A stretch of 64,000 bases of DNA, taken from Pseudomonas iridis (GTDB taxonomy: Bacteria > Pseudomonadota > Gammaproteobacteria > Pseudomonadales > Pseudomonadaceae). The notes beneath the pieces were generated by a model. The model made no database searches, was not told where the DNA came from, and worked only from the letters and a program-made list of their open reading frames with translations. A program made the position numbers and the translations under genes. The stretch covers positions 1 through 64,000 of the forward strand of contig NZ_JACXXO010000001.1 in the NCBI RefSeq assembly GCF_017980685.1. The letters run 5' to 3'. Shown piece by piece: positions 43,706 through 53,653 of the stretch. Within the stretch, counting starts at the first letter, position 1, and each line of letters begins with the position of its first letter.

Positions 43706-44323
43706 TTACTTGCGAGCGGTGACGACGGTCGGAGCGTTAGCCAGAGCGCGTTTCGCTTCGATGAAGGTCTTGCTCCAGTAGCTGTCACCCAGGTTGTCGA
43801 TGCGAACACCGCCACTGCGACGACTGCTGGAGTGAATGAACTGGTTGTCACCCAGGTAGATCCCGGCGTGACTGACACGGCCGCGACGACCATTGGTGGC
43901 GAAGAACAGCAGATCGCCCGGCTCAAGGTTTTTGCGCGAAACCAGCGGCGCATCCACATTGATCATTTCGCGGGTCGAGCGTGGCAGGTTCATGCCAGCT
44001 TCTTCGCGGAACAGGTAGCCGATGAAACCACTGCAATCGAAACCGGCTTCAGAGGTACCGCCGAAACGGTAACGGGTACCGATCAGGGACATGCCGCGTT
44101 CGAGGATACTGTCGGCCAGAACTGGCATCTGGTAAGGCTTGTTGCCGTTGAAATCCGACAGTTCTTTTTCGGTGTCCAGTTCTTCCTGGTAAATAACGGA
44201 AGACTGGGCAGTGACGGAATTCTTAACCTGTTGAGGCTGCTCTTGAACTGGAGAATGAGCAGCGCAACCGTATAACAGGGTGACGAGTGCGAGAGGCACG
44301 AGGGGTGCGAAGCGCTTTAGCAT
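43706..44323 (-). CDS. NlpC/P60 cell-wall peptidase lipoprotein
   Basis: A 205-residue C40 peptidase with a lipobox (VTLLYGCAAH) and a 50-residue Gln/Ser-rich linker before the catalytic domain. Cys is in SEAGFDCSGFIGYLFREEAG, His in RGRVSHAGIYLGDNQFIHSS, and the N-terminal conserved GTRYRFGGTS precedes them. The start at 44323 is the only one that gives a signal peptide at the N-terminus. It is a paralogue of the adjacent downstream gene. Confidence 0.9.
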   Translation of the reverse strand: MLKRFAPLVPLALVTLLYGCAAHSPVQEQPQQVKNSVTAQSSVIYQEELDTEKELSDFNGNKPYQMPVLADSILERGMSLIGTRYRFGGTSEAGFDCSGFIGYLFREEAGMNLPRSTREMINVDAPLVSRKNLEPGDLLFFATNGRRGRVSHAGIYLGDNQFIHSSSRRSGGVRIDNLGDSYWSKTFIEAKRALANAPTVVTARK

Positions 44324-44546
44324 GGGCACGACCGTGGCTGATAGTTGTAAAGAAGGCGAGACTATGCCCGCTATCAACCTCATTTGCAAATTCAATCGAT
44401 CTTTTTGTGACTTCTCGGTTTCTCGTTTACATCTAAGCGCTTAAGCCCATTTGAACCGACACGCGCTCTGCACACCGTGTAGAAAAGCGGATTTTCTGGC
44501 GCCTGAAATACGCCCCCCCCTGGAAGCCACAGATTGCAAGGGCCAG

Positions 44547-45251
44547 CTACCAGCCCAGCGTTTCTTTCAGGAAGGGAATGGTCAGCTTGCGCTGAGCCTG
44601 CAGAGAAGCCTGATCGAGCTGTTCCAGCAGATCAAACAGCGCGCTCATGCTGCGGGTGCCACGGGTCAAGATGAAATGCCCGACTTCATCGGTCAGATGC
44701 AGACCACGACGCGATGCGCGCAATTGCAGGGCACGCAATTTGTCTTCATCGGAAAGTGGGCGCATCTGGAAAATCAGCGCCAGCGTCAGGCGTGATTTCA
44801 GGTCAGCCAGTTTGACCGGCAGCTCGCGTGGCGAGGTGGACGCGGCGATCAGCAGGCGCCGACCGCTGTCACGCAGACGATTGAACAGATGAAACATCGC
44901 CTCTTCCCAATCAGCCTTGCCGGCAATCACCTGCAAGTCATCCAGGCAAACCAGTTCGTACTGTTCAAGGTTGTCGAGAATTTCGGTGCCGCGATCCATC
45001 AACTCGGCCAGCGGCAGATATACCGCCGGTTCTCCCATCTGCTCGAAACGCAGGCAAGCAGCCTGCAACAGATGCGTACGCCCTACGCCGTGCTTGCCCC
45101 ACAGATAGATAAGGCTTTCCGTCCAGCCGGCGTCGGCTTCGCATAAGCGCTCGACATAGCCGAGTGCAGCGGCATTGGCGCCTGGGTAGTAGTTGATGAA
45201 GGTGGCGTCGTCACGCAGACGCACACCTAGGGGCAGCTGAATCGGTTTCAT
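44547..45251 (-). CDS. hda: DnaA regulatory inactivator Hda
   Basis: A 234-residue AAA+ protein that, with the sliding clamp, stimulates DnaA ATP hydrolysis after initiation. The N-terminal clamp-binding motif is in MKPIQLPLGVRL (QLPLG). The degenerate Walker A WGKHGVGRTHLLQAACLRF, Walker B ELVCLDDLQ, and sensor region LLIAASTSPRELPVKLADLK are typical of Hda rather than DnaA, and the DNA-binding domain of DnaA is absent. Two DnaA-box arrays elsewhere in the window are notable beside this gene. Hda here lies in a minus-strand group after PerM and the DUF2066 gene. Confidence 0.94.
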   Translation of the reverse strand: MKPIQLPLGVRLRDDATFINYYPGANAAALGYVERLCEADAGWTESLIYLWGKHGVGRTHLLQAACLRFEQMGEPAVYLPLAELMDRGTEILDNLEQYELVCLDDLQVIAGKADWEEAMFHLFNRLRDSGRRLLIAASTSPRELPVKLADLKSRLTLALIFQMRPLSDEDKLRALQLRASRRGLHLTDEVGHFILTRGTRSMSALFDLLEQLDQASLQAQRKLTIPFLKETLGW

Positions 45252-45468
45252 GCTGACTGAACAGTTCTCAAGGAACCGTTAGTGGCCTCTGTGTAAAGTT
45301 GGCGAAGTTTATACCCGTGAAGCTAAGCGCACAATGCGACAGAGTCCAAGCAAAATCAAAGGTTTGCGTTAACGCACTGGTTTTATGACAGTTTCTCTGA
45401 CGCAGTCGAGCCACTATTCCCCGCAAGACACGGGCCAACCCGGCCATTCGCCGGGTCGCCCATCTGCG

Positions 45469-46542
45469 CTATAACTGCGGCTCATCAGCACCACTATAAA
45501 TGTCGGAGTCCTTGTACAAGTCGTGCATATGGCGCACCAGCACCATAATCACCGCCGCCACCGGCAGCGCCAGCAACACGCCAGTGAAGCCAAACAGCTC
45601 GCCGCCGGCCAGGATCGCGAAGATCACCGCCACCGGGTGCAGGCCGATCCGGTCGCCTACCAACAATGGGGTCAACACCATGCCTTCCAGGGCCTGACCG
45701 ACCATGAACACCGCGACGATCCCAACCATGGGATACAGATCACCACCGAACTGGAACAACCCGGCAACCAACGCCGCACCGATGCCGATCACAAAGCCCA
45801 TATACGGCACGATCGCCGCCAACCCCGCGATCAACCCGATCAACAGCCCAAGTTCCAGGCCGACGATCATCAGCCCAGCCGCGTAAATCACCCCCAGCGC
45901 TACCATCACCAGCAACTGGCCGCGCACGAATGCACCGAGCACTTCATGGCATTCACCGGCCAGCGCGACGATGGTTGGCTCACGATCACGCGGCAACAGG
46001 CTGCGGATCTTGGCCATCATCAGGTCCCAATCGCGCAGCAAGTAAAAACTCACCACCGGGATCAGCACCAGATTGGCCAGCCAGCCAATCAGCGCCAGAC
46101 TCGAGGCCGTCGCCTGGTTCAGCACCACACCGACAATATCGGTGGTCTGACCCATGTGCTCACTGATCGCAGCCTTGACCTTGTCGAATTTCCAGAAGCC
46201 GTCCGACAGCCCCAGCTTCGACTGCGCCCACGGCACCGCCGAGTGCTGCAGCCAGTCGAGCATCTGCGGCACCAGTTCGTACAGGCGCAACAGCTGTTTG
46301 GCGAGCATCGGCACCAACACCAGCATCAGCGCGGTGAAGATCAGCGTGAACAACGTGAACACCGCGATAACACCCCAGGTGCGCGACAAACCGAGCTTCT
46401 CCAGCCGATCCACCAGCGGATCGAACAGATACGCCAGCAACAGCGCCACCAGAAACGGCGTGAGGATCGAGTGCAATAACCACACAAACACACAAAGCAG
46501 GACTATCCCACCGAGCCAGAACCAACGCCGCGTATCGGCCAT
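45469..46542 (-). CDS. AI-2E/PerM-family membrane protein
   Basis: A 357-residue membrane protein of the AI-2E/PerM family. Seven to eight helices are seen, with the family segment PYMGFVIGIGAALVAGLFQF (~235-255) and LTPLLVGDRIGLHPVAVIFA (~300-320). Family members are proposed sodium-proton antiporters or autoinducer-2 exporters; the role here is unknown. AGGAG lies seven bases before the ATG at 46542. It is 34 bases downstream of the DUF2066 gene and probably cotranscribed with it. Confidence 0.87.
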   Translation of the reverse strand: MADTRRWFWLGGIVLLCVFVWLLHSILTPFLVALLLAYLFDPLVDRLEKLGLSRTWGVIAVFTLFTLIFTALMLVLVPMLAKQLLRLYELVPQMLDWLQHSAVPWAQSKLGLSDGFWKFDKVKAAISEHMGQTTDIVGVVLNQATASSLALIGWLANLVLIPVVSFYLLRDWDLMMAKIRSLLPRDREPTIVALAGECHEVLGAFVRGQLLVMVALGVIYAAGLMIVGLELGLLIGLIAGLAAIVPYMGFVIGIGAALVAGLFQFGGDLYPMVGIVAVFMVGQALEGMVLTPLLVGDRIGLHPVAVIFAILAGGELFGFTGVLLALPVAAVIMVLVRHMHDLYKDSDIYSGADEPQL

Positions 46543-46576
46543 GTACAACTCCTACTGCTTCTATATAAGGAAAGAC

Positions 46577-47635
46577 TTACCAGCGAAACCGCAATGACGG
46601 CGCAGCAGGGGCCGGTGCCGGATCCGCGACAGGTTCCGCACCCGCAACCACAGGCTGCGGCGCTGCCACCGGAGTCGGAGCTTCGGCTGGCAGTTCCTGC
46701 AACCTGGCCAGCGACAACTGCGCGCGCATCTGATCGGCACTGCCATTGACCCGATAGACGATACGATCGCCATCTACACTTTGCAGACGCACGCCAAACG
46801 GTTCGAGTAACCGCAACAGCGCAGCGTAACGTTCCAGATTCATGCCCTGCACTTCCAGAGTCTGCTGCCCGGTTGCCCCTGCCTTGGCGGCAAAGCGTGG
46901 CGCCAGGCGCTGGGCGACGGCAAGCATCACTGCATCCGCCACGGCGGCCTGATCCGGCCCCTGCACACTGCCCGCTTCTTTTTGATCACCTAGCCACAAA
47001 TGCCATTTGGCCTGCCACTGACCACTCTCTTCCCGCGCATGCACAGCCAGCAGGGCGTCAGCGTTATAGCGCTCCGACGCATCGCGCAAAGGTGCTGCAT
47101 CCGTGCCTTCGAGTGCCGGCGCCGTGGCGACCAGTTGTTCACTCAGATCAGCCAGCGGCAAACGCAACGGCAAACCACGATGCTGAGCCGCCGTGCGCAA
47201 CGGCGCGGCAGCAGCCTGACCATCACCCACCAGACTCGAACCTTCGGCCGAGTCGTTCAGCCACCAGCTCAGTATCGACGGCCGGCTGGCGCCCCACAGG
47301 GATAACCCGGCGCGACGCAGTGCCTGCTCGGTACTGCTCGGATCGAAATCGACTTTCAGCACCTCCGGCGGCCCGGCATCGAAACCGAACTGACTGATGA
47401 TCTGCTGCGGATCCTTGCGAACGGCTGCCAACCCCGGATTTTGCGCAGCTTTAGGGTCACCGGTCAGGCGCAATACCAACGTATCCAGCGCGGCCTGAGT
47501 CGCGCGCTCACGCTCCTCCGGAGCCTGACCCTGGACCGGCTCACGCACTTGATAAAGGCCTTTGAGGTTTTCGGCATGACTCGCCAGGCTGACCACAGAC
47601 AAACAGCCCACAAACAACAATTTACAAAAACGCAT
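46577..47635 (-). CDS. DUF2066 domain-containing exported protein
   Basis: A 352-residue exported protein. A signal peptide (FVGCLSVVSLASHAEN) is followed by the DUF2066 region (LYQVREPVQGQAPEERERAT, LDTLVLRLTGDPKAAQNPGL, SILSWWLNDSAEGSSLVGDG). The C-terminal ~60 residues are Pro/Ala-rich. The family is common in Pseudomonas and neighbours hda and purM in many genomes; its function is unknown. The start at 47635 was chosen because the preceding open frame does not encode a signal peptide at its N-terminus. Confidence 0.85.
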   Translation of the reverse strand: MRFCKLLFVGCLSVVSLASHAENLKGLYQVREPVQGQAPEERERATQAALDTLVLRLTGDPKAAQNPGLAAVRKDPQQIISQFGFDAGPPEVLKVDFDPSSTEQALRRAGLSLWGASRPSILSWWLNDSAEGSSLVGDGQAAAAPLRTAAQHRGLPLRLPLADLSEQLVATAPALEGTDAAPLRDASERYNADALLAVHAREESGQWQAKWHLWLGDQKEAGSVQGPDQAAVADAVMLAVAQRLAPRFAAKAGATGQQTLEVQGMNLERYAALLRLLEPFGVRLQSVDGDRIVYRVNGSADQMRAQLSLARLQELPAEAPTPVAAPQPVVAGAEPVADPAPAPAAPSLRFRW

Positions 47636-48004
47636 GGAGAATTCCCGTCGACAGGAGCGGCTGGAACAGGCCGCGTGAACCGATTTGGCAAGGCTGTGAC
47701 AGTCTGCCAGCACCAAACATTCACACGGCGGCGGTAAGTTTTTGCACAGTGATAACGATAGACGGTTAATTGCCACACCTTATACAGGCAGCCGTACGCC
47801 TCAATTGCAAAAAATTTCGGGTGATATGGCCCTGCCCGTCGGTACGAGGATGGCCGCTGCCCCTCAAGCCTGATAAAATCGCGCGCCTTCGCAGACCGGC
47901 AACAGCCGGGCACCTCGAAACTCGCGTGAGGCTATCGCCCCATCGACTTCGGCGCCCCGCTGAACTCGGTCGTTACCCCTGAATCCCCCCTAAAGGCCTG
48001 GATC
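47636..48004. other. Divergent promoter region of DUF2066 and purM
   Basis: This 369-base gap holds divergent promoters. A possible -10 TAAAAT (in CCTGATAAAATCGCGC) lies about 130 bases before purM, and GC-rich sequence with small inverted stretches (GACCGGCAACAGCCGGGC) follows. I see no recognised purine operator, riboswitch or gene. Confidence 0.45.
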
Positions 48005-49063
48005 ATGAGCAAGCAACCCTCCCTGAGCTACAAGGACGCCGGTGTAGACATCGACGCCGGTGAAGCATTGGTCGAACGCATCAAGAGCGTCGCCAAGCGC
48101 ACTGCGCGTCCGGAAGTCATGGGCGGCCTGGGCGGTTTCGGCGCCCTCTGCGAAATCCCGGCCGGCTACAAGCAGCCCGTACTGGTTTCCGGCACTGACG
48201 GCGTCGGCACCAAGCTGCGCCTGGCCCTGAACCTGAACAAGCACGACACCATCGGTATCGACCTGGTCGCCATGTGCGTCAACGACCTGGTGGTGTGCGG
48301 TGCCGAGCCGCTGTTCTTCCTCGACTACTACGCCACCGGCAAACTCAACGTCGAGACCGCAGCCCAGGTTGTGACCGGCATCGGCGCCGGCTGCGAACTG
48401 TCCGGTTGCTCGCTGGTTGGCGGCGAAACCGCTGAAATGCCTGGCATGTACGAAGGCGAAGACTATGACCTGGCCGGCTTCTGCGTCGGCGTCGTGGAAA
48501 AAGCCGAAATAATCGACGGCTCGAAAGTCGCCACCGGTGACGCGCTGATCGCCCTGCCTTCGTCCGGCCCGCACTCCAACGGCTACTCGCTGATCCGCAA
48601 GATCATCGAAGTGTCCGGCTCCGACATCGAAAACATCCAGCTCGACGGCAAACCGCTGACCGACCTGCTGATGGCCCCGACCCGTATCTATGTGAAGCCG
48701 CTGCTCAAGCTGATCAAAGACACCGGCGCCGTCAAAGCCATGGCCCACATCACCGGTGGCGGCCTGCTCGACAACATTCCGCGCGTGCTGCCAAAAGGCG
48801 CTCAGGCCGTGGTCGACGTCGCCAGCTGGAATCGCCCGGCCGTCTTCGACTGGCTGCAAGAGAAAGGCAACGTTGACGAGACCGAGATGCACCGCGTTCT
48901 GAACTGCGGCGTCGGCATGGTCATCTGCGTGGCTCAGGAGCACGTTGAAGTTGCGCTCAACACCCTGCGTGACGCTGGCGAACAGCCTTGGGTCATCGGC
49001 CAGATCGCAGTCGCTGCCGAAGGCGCTGCTCAGGTCGAACTGAAGAACCTTAAGGCTCATTAA
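48005..49063 (+). CDS. purM: Phosphoribosylformylglycinamidine cyclo-ligase
   Basis: A 352-residue AIR synthetase that closes the imidazole ring in step five of purine synthesis. [20 protein letters not shown] is the conserved N-terminus. [20 protein letters not shown] (~57-77), [20 protein letters not shown] (~138-157) and [18 protein letters not shown] (~185-205) are family motifs, including the ATP-grasp-like glycine-rich loop. The stop overlaps the purN start (TAATG), so the two are translated together. Confidence 0.97.
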   Translation: MSKQPSLSYKDAGVDIDAGEALVERIKSVAKRTARPEVMGGLGGFGALCEIPAGYKQPVLVSGTDGVGTKLRLALNLNKHDTIGIDLVAMCVNDLVVCGAEPLFFLDYYATGKLNVETAAQVVTGIGAGCELSGCSLVGGETAEMPGMYEGEDYDLAGFCVGVVEKAEIIDGSKVATGDALIALPSSGPHSNGYSLIRKIIEVSGSDIENIQLDGKPLTDLLMAPTRIYVKPLLKLIKDTGAVKAMAHITGGGLLDNIPRVLPKGAQAVVDVASWNRPAVFDWLQEKGNVDETEMHRVLNCGVGMVICVAQEHVEVALNTLRDAGEQPWVIGQIAVAAEGAAQVELKNLKAH

Positions 49064-49713
49064 TGTCCGCAACCTGTGATGTCGTGGTGCTGTTGTCCGG
49101 CACCGGCAGTAACTTGCAGGCCCTGATCGACAGCACGCGGACCGGCGAAAGCCCGGTCCGCATCGCTGCGGTGATTTCCAACCGCGCCGACGCTTACGGC
49201 CTGCAACGCGCCAGTGACGCGGGTATCGCCACCCGCTCGCTGGATCACAAGGCTTTTGAAGGTCGCGAGGCCTTCGATGCTGCCCTGATCGAACTGATCG
49301 ACGAATTCAATCCCAAACTCGTGGTACTGGCCGGTTTCATGCGCATTCTCAGCGCTGACTTCGTACGCCATTATCAGGGTCGCCTGCTCAATATCCATCC
49401 TTCGCTGCTGCCCAAATACAAAGGGTTACACACTCATCAGCGCGCGCTGGAGGCCGGCGACACGGAGCACGGCTGCTCCGTCCACTTCGTCACCGAGGAA
49501 CTCGATGGCGGACCACTGGTCGTACAGGCAGTAATACCGGTAGAGTTGCACGACACGCCGCAGAGTCTGGCGCAGCGAGTGCATGCTCAGGAACACTTGA
49601 TCTACCCCATGGCGGTACGCTGGTTTGCCGAAGGCAGGCTTGCACTCGGGGGCGAAGGTGCTTCACTGGACGGCCAGTTACTCGCGGCCAGCGGCCATTT
49701 GATTCGACACTAG
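49063..49713 (+). CDS. purN: Phosphoribosylglycinamide formyltransferase
   Basis: A 216-residue GAR transformylase that uses 10-formyl-THF in step three of purine synthesis. GTGSNLQALIDSTRTGESPV (~9-28) binds the phosphate. Catalytic Asn and His are in LLNIHPSLLPKYKGLHTHQR. Asp is in the conserved HFVTEELDGGPLVVQAVIPV. It is coupled to purM by a TAATG overlap and followed eight bases later by a DUF3108 gene. Confidence 0.97.
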   Translation: MSATCDVVVLLSGTGSNLQALIDSTRTGESPVRIAAVISNRADAYGLQRASDAGIATRSLDHKAFEGREAFDAALIELIDEFNPKLVVLAGFMRILSADFVRHYQGRLLNIHPSLLPKYKGLHTHQRALEAGDTEHGCSVHFVTEELDGGPLVVQAVIPVELHDTPQSLAQRVHAQEHLIYPMAVRWFAEGRLALGGEGASLDGQLLAASGHLIRH

Positions 49714-49721
49714 GAGATATT

Positions 49722-50435
49722 ATGCGTCGCGCCCTGCTATTTGCTTGCGCACTGCTCGCCCTGCCTTTTGCGCAGGCGGCAGACCTTCAACCGTTCTCCG
49801 CCAGCTACACCGCCGACTGGAAACAGCTGCCGATGAGCGGCACTGCCGAACGCAGCCTGTCAAAGGATGCCAAAGGCGTCTGGACGCTCAGCTTCAAGGC
49901 GTCGATGATGATCGCCAGCCTCACCGAGACCAGCACCCTGACCCTGGACAAGGACACGTTGTTGCCTCAGTCCTACCACTTCGAACGTGGCGGTCTGGGC
50001 AAGGCGAAGAAGGCTGATCTGGACTTCGACTGGACCAACAAACTGGTCACCGGCACCGACCGTGGCGATGCGGTGAAAATCCCGCTGAACCGCGGCATGG
50101 TCGACAAATCGACTTATCAGCTGGCACTGCAACATGACGTCGCCGCCGGCAAGAAGACCATGAGCTACCAAGTGGTCGATGACGGCGAGATCGATACCTA
50201 TGACTTCCGCGTGCTTGGCTCGGAAAAAGTCGACACCAAGGCAGGCAAGATCGATGCGATCAAGGTCGAGCGCGTACGCGACCCGACACAAAGCAAGCGC
50301 ATCACCGTCCTCTGGTTCGCCAAGGATTGGGATTACCTGCTGGTTCGCCTGCAACAAGTTGAAACCGACGGCAAGGAGTACAACATCATGCTCCAGGACG
50401 GTACGGTCAACGGCAAGGCTGTGAAAGGCAGCTGA
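49722..50435 (+). CDS. DUF3108 domain-containing exported protein
   Basis: A 237-residue periplasmic protein with a signal peptide (LLFACALLALPFAQAADL). The DUF3108 fold is seen as FSASYTADWKQLPMSGTAER and ITVLWFAKDWDYLLVRLQQV, which suggest a beta-rich lipocalin-like barrel. The function is unknown; members are often next to purN. The start follows GGAG (in TAGGAGATATT). A terminator follows 16 bases after the stop, closing the purM-purN transcript. Confidence 0.88.
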   Translation: MRRALLFACALLALPFAQAADLQPFSASYTADWKQLPMSGTAERSLSKDAKGVWTLSFKASMMIASLTETSTLTLDKDTLLPQSYHFERGGLGKAKKADLDFDWTNKLVTGTDRGDAVKIPLNRGMVDKSTYQLALQHDVAAGKKTMSYQVVDDGEIDTYDFRVLGSEKVDTKAGKIDAIKVERVRDPTQSKRITVLWFAKDWDYLLVRLQQVETDGKEYNIMLQDGTVNGKAVKGS

Positions 50436-50450
50436 CCCGAAGTGATGTGA

Positions 50451-50477
50451 AAAAGCCCCGCGATTGCGGGGCTTTTT
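50451..50477 (+). terminator. Terminator of the purM-purN-DUF3108 operon
   Basis: AAAAGCCCCGC / GCGGGGCTTTT stem with a four-base loop and a T run. Confidence 0.92.
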
Positions 50478-50512
50478 ATTGCCTGAATGTTGGTCTGAAG
50501 AATGGTGCAAGG

Positions 50513-50692
50513 CTCGCCCCTCACCCCAGCCCTCTCCCGAGGGAGAGGGGGCCGACCGAGGTGTCTGAGGTTTGACATCGACCTGAAAGATCGAGTCGAT
50601 TATGGATTCTCCAAATCGAGATCAGGTCGGCGTAAATCGCCAATCTCCCACGGTCTGTCCCCTCTCCCCTTGGGAGAGGGTTAGGGCGAGGG
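50513..50692. repeat. Paired inverted CCCTCTCCC repeats
   Basis: The left copy (50513-50550) contains CCTCACCCCAGCCCTCTCCC and a short GAG loop; the right copy (50659-50692) contains CCCTCTCCCCTTGGGAGAGG then TTAGGGCGAGG. They are inverted relative to each other around 110 bases of plain sequence. This is a REPIN-like unit unrelated to the other REP families here. Confidence 0.7.
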
Positions 50693-50714
50693 CAACCCCG
50701 GGCTCACCACACAC

Positions 50715-52340
50715 TCAAACTGAAAACCTGGCCACCATGCTGTTCAAATCCACCGCCAATCGCGATAACTCCTGGCTCGCCGCACTGGTCTGATTCGCAC
50801 CCGCCGACGTCTGCATCGCCAGATCACGGATATTCATCAAATTGCGATCCACCTCCCGCGCCACTGCCGCTTGCTCTTCCGAAGCACTGGCGATCACCAG
50901 ATTGCGCTCGTTGATCACGGTGAATGCCGAAGCAATTTCCTCCAGCGCAGTGCCGGCCGACTTGGCCAGGTCCAGCGTCGCACGCGCCCGCACATTGCTC
51001 TGCTGCATCGAACCGACCGCTGAATCCGTGCCTTGCTGAATGCCACCGATCATCTGCTCGATTTCCTGAGTCGACTGCTGAGTGCGATGCGCCAGCGCCC
51101 GCACCTCATCCGCGACCACTGCAAAACCGCGTCCGGCATCGCCAGCCCGTGCGGCTTCGATCGCCGCGTTCAACGCCAGCAGATTGGTCTGCTCGGCGAT
51201 CGAGCGGATCACATCCAGCACTTTGCTGATGCCATGAACCTTCTGCGCCAGATCTTCCATCTGCGTCGCATTGGCCGTCACATCCTCGGCGAGGGATTCG
51301 ATTGACGACACGGTCTGCTGCACCTGCTGGCGACCATGCTGGGCAATGCGATCGGATTCGCGCGAGGCCTCGGAGGTCGCCACGGCATTGCTGGCCACCT
51401 CCTCCACTGCCGCAGTCATCTGATTTACCGCTGTCGCAGCCTGTTCGATTTCCAGACTCTGCTGGTGCAGCCCACGCGTAGCGTCTTCCGTGACGCAACT
51501 CAGCTCTTCCGACGCCGAAGCCAACTGACTGGACGACTCGGAAATTTGCCGAATCGTGTCGCGCAGGTTGTGCTGCATGCTTTTGAGCGCTTGCAGCAGC
51601 CGCGCCGGCTCGTCCTTGCCGGAAATATTGATGTCACCGGTAAGGTCGCCGCCGGCCACTACTTGCGCCACGCCCAAGGACTGCGCCAATGGCAAGACAA
51701 TGCTGCGCGTCAGCAACAGCGCCAGGCCGATGGTGATCAGCGCGGTAACGCCGATCATGACCCCGACCCAAACCCGCGACTGAGTGAACACCAGCCGCGC
51801 GCCCTCGGTGGCGAGATTGGCATTGTGTTTGTTCAGTTCGACCAACTGACGCAGGACAACGGCGATTTCATCGGCCAATGGGCTCATCTCGCCATTGAGA
51901 ATGCGCGCCGCCTCCTCCACCCGGTTCTGCGCAGACAACTGCAAGACTTGCGCCTGAAGCTCCAGATATTGATGCTCGGCCACCTTGAAGCGATCGAATA
52001 ACTGGCGCTCTTCAGGCAGCACGATCAGCACGTCATAACGCTGCTGGGCCTCACTCAGCACGCCGCGCAGCTCATCTAGCTTGGCCACATTCTGCTGCAA
52101 CGCCTGCGGATCACGATTGAGCAACAGGCGCATGGTCAGCGCGCGCAGGCGCAACATGTCCTGACTCATCTCGCCAACCGCCATCACGCTCGGCAGCCAG
52201 TTATTGTCGACCTCGTCAGACTGGGCGCGCATGTTCGACATTTGCAGCAGAGCGAACGCCCCGAGAGCGCACACCATCAACGCCAACAGGCCAAAACCGA
52301 GGCCGGCACGCGGGGCAATATTGAGACTACGGATACTCAT
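50715..52340 (-). CDS. Methyl-accepting chemotaxis protein
   Basis: A 541-residue chemoreceptor. TM1 is near residues 11-33 ([20 protein letters not shown]), followed by a ~150-residue four-helix-type periplasmic sensor, TM2 near 190-210 ([20 protein letters not shown]) and a HAMP linker. The cytoplasmic hairpin tip contains [20 protein letters not shown] and [20 protein letters not shown], with possible Gln/Glu methylation sites around it. It should bind CheA and CheW at the pole. The ligand cannot be read. The start at 52340 gives the usual MSIRSLNI N-terminus. Confidence 0.92.
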   Translation of the reverse strand: MSIRSLNIAPRAGLGFGLLALMVCALGAFALLQMSNMRAQSDEVDNNWLPSVMAVGEMSQDMLRLRALTMRLLLNRDPQALQQNVAKLDELRGVLSEAQQRYDVLIVLPEERQLFDRFKVAEHQYLELQAQVLQLSAQNRVEEAARILNGEMSPLADEIAVVLRQLVELNKHNANLATEGARLVFTQSRVWVGVMIGVTALITIGLALLLTRSIVLPLAQSLGVAQVVAGGDLTGDINISGKDEPARLLQALKSMQHNLRDTIRQISESSSQLASASEELSCVTEDATRGLHQQSLEIEQAATAVNQMTAAVEEVASNAVATSEASRESDRIAQHGRQQVQQTVSSIESLAEDVTANATQMEDLAQKVHGISKVLDVIRSIAEQTNLLALNAAIEAARAGDAGRGFAVVADEVRALAHRTQQSTQEIEQMIGGIQQGTDSAVGSMQQSNVRARATLDLAKSAGTALEEIASAFTVINERNLVIASASEEQAAVAREVDRNLMNIRDLAMQTSAGANQTSAASQELSRLAVDLNSMVARFSV

Positions 52341-52470
52341 TAATTTGGCTTCCTTCCAAAAGCGCTGCATCAACCTACAGCGGGTTGCTCTAGAAGGTAT
52401 CGGCCCGGAAGAAATTTGCGTAAGACGAAAACGCGATATCAAAACGCCTTAATGCTTCTAACCCTCGGCA

Positions 52471-53526
52471 TTAACGATTCAGCGCGATTTTGCCGGACTT
52501 GAGCGCTGTTCGCGGCAATATCGCCAAGAAGTTATCGCGCGCGACCTTTTGCGCAATTTCTTCCGGAAGCGCATTGAGGAAAGGCACGAAGTTGTGCATT
52601 TCCTCACCGAGCTTGTTGAATCGCCCTACGACATCCGAGCCGAGCATGAAGCGCTCCGGGTATTTCTTTACCAGCGCCAGCCATTCCGGGCGTGGCTTGC
52701 CGTGTTCATCCAGCAGATACGGCGTGAGCATGCTCCACGACAGATCAATGAACAGATTCGGATATGCCTCGAGCATGCGTGTGAGCGTCGGCAGGAGAAA
52801 GTCGAGTTGTGTCTGGTGCCGATGGATTTCCGCGCTGGTGCCGGCGTGCGCCCAGATGAACCGCGTGTGCGGGTGATTACGCAGCGGCTCTTCGATTTCC
52901 TGCAGGTACAGCGGATTTCTCTCACGCTTGGAAGTGATGTTGGAGTGCACCATTACCGGCAGATCGTTTTCTGCCGCCAGATGATAAATCTTGGTCATCG
53001 CCTCGTTGTTGGCGCGCGGCGTGTCACCGGACGTCAGCGCCGTCAGGTCGTCATGCCGCGTGAAGACTTCGCCAATGCCTTGCCACAGCCCCGGATACAG
53101 TTTGAGCATCCGCTCAATATGCGCCGCGGAGTTCTTATCGTTAGGGTTGAAGCCTGACAGAAACGGATGAAAGTACGGCCGCTGCTCAGGCGTCAGTTTT
53201 TGCACGGCATCAGCGACGATCACGTCGGTGGCGCTGTACCAATAGGCGTCGGCATCATCACCGGCGTAATAGCGCGGGCGCTTCGGTTCATCCTCATGCC
53301 ACTTCTTCGCCACGGGAATGCCGGAAATCATCACATGCTCAATGGAGTTTTCCTTCATGGCCGTCAGCAATTTCGGCATGCCGGCGGTTTCCTGGAAAAA
53401 ATCCACGTAGTGCAGGTGCGCATCGCTGTAGGTGTATTCGCGGGCGCTGGCGTTACCGGCAAACACCAGCAGGCAGGCAAGACTCAGACGATACAGGGAC
53501 ACAATTAATCTCCGACAAGTAGGCAT
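52471..53526 (-). CDS. Exported amidohydrolase-family protein
   Basis: A 351-residue TIM-barrel hydrolase of the amidohydrolase-2 group with a signal peptide (LSLACLLVFAGNASAREYTY). The metal-binding His pair is in SDAHLHYVDFFQE, the later His in LPVMVHSNITSKRERN and FIWAHAGTS, and Asp in RFMLGSDVVGRFNKLGEE. It probably hydrolyses or decarboxylates a small cyclic substrate in the periplasm, but the substrate is unknown. It is convergent with no close partner. Confidence 0.83.
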   Translation of the reverse strand: MPTCRRLIVSLYRLSLACLLVFAGNASAREYTYSDAHLHYVDFFQETAGMPKLLTAMKENSIEHVMISGIPVAKKWHEDEPKRPRYYAGDDADAYWYSATDVIVADAVQKLTPEQRPYFHPFLSGFNPNDKNSAAHIERMLKLYPGLWQGIGEVFTRHDDLTALTSGDTPRANNEAMTKIYHLAAENDLPVMVHSNITSKRERNPLYLQEIEEPLRNHPHTRFIWAHAGTSAEIHRHQTQLDFLLPTLTRMLEAYPNLFIDLSWSMLTPYLLDEHGKPRPEWLALVKKYPERFMLGSDVVGRFNKLGEEMHNFVPFLNALPEEIAQKVARDNFLAILPRTALKSGKIALNR

Positions 53527-53653
53527 AGCCTAGACCCCGCCCTGCCCCCAAGGGTTCATCCCGCAGGAAAGTGGAACGCGTGCCGCTGGCAATGCTCTAT
53601 AACTGCAAGGTCTTTTTGATCGAACGACTTTTCCTACTGCCAGTGAGGTTCAC

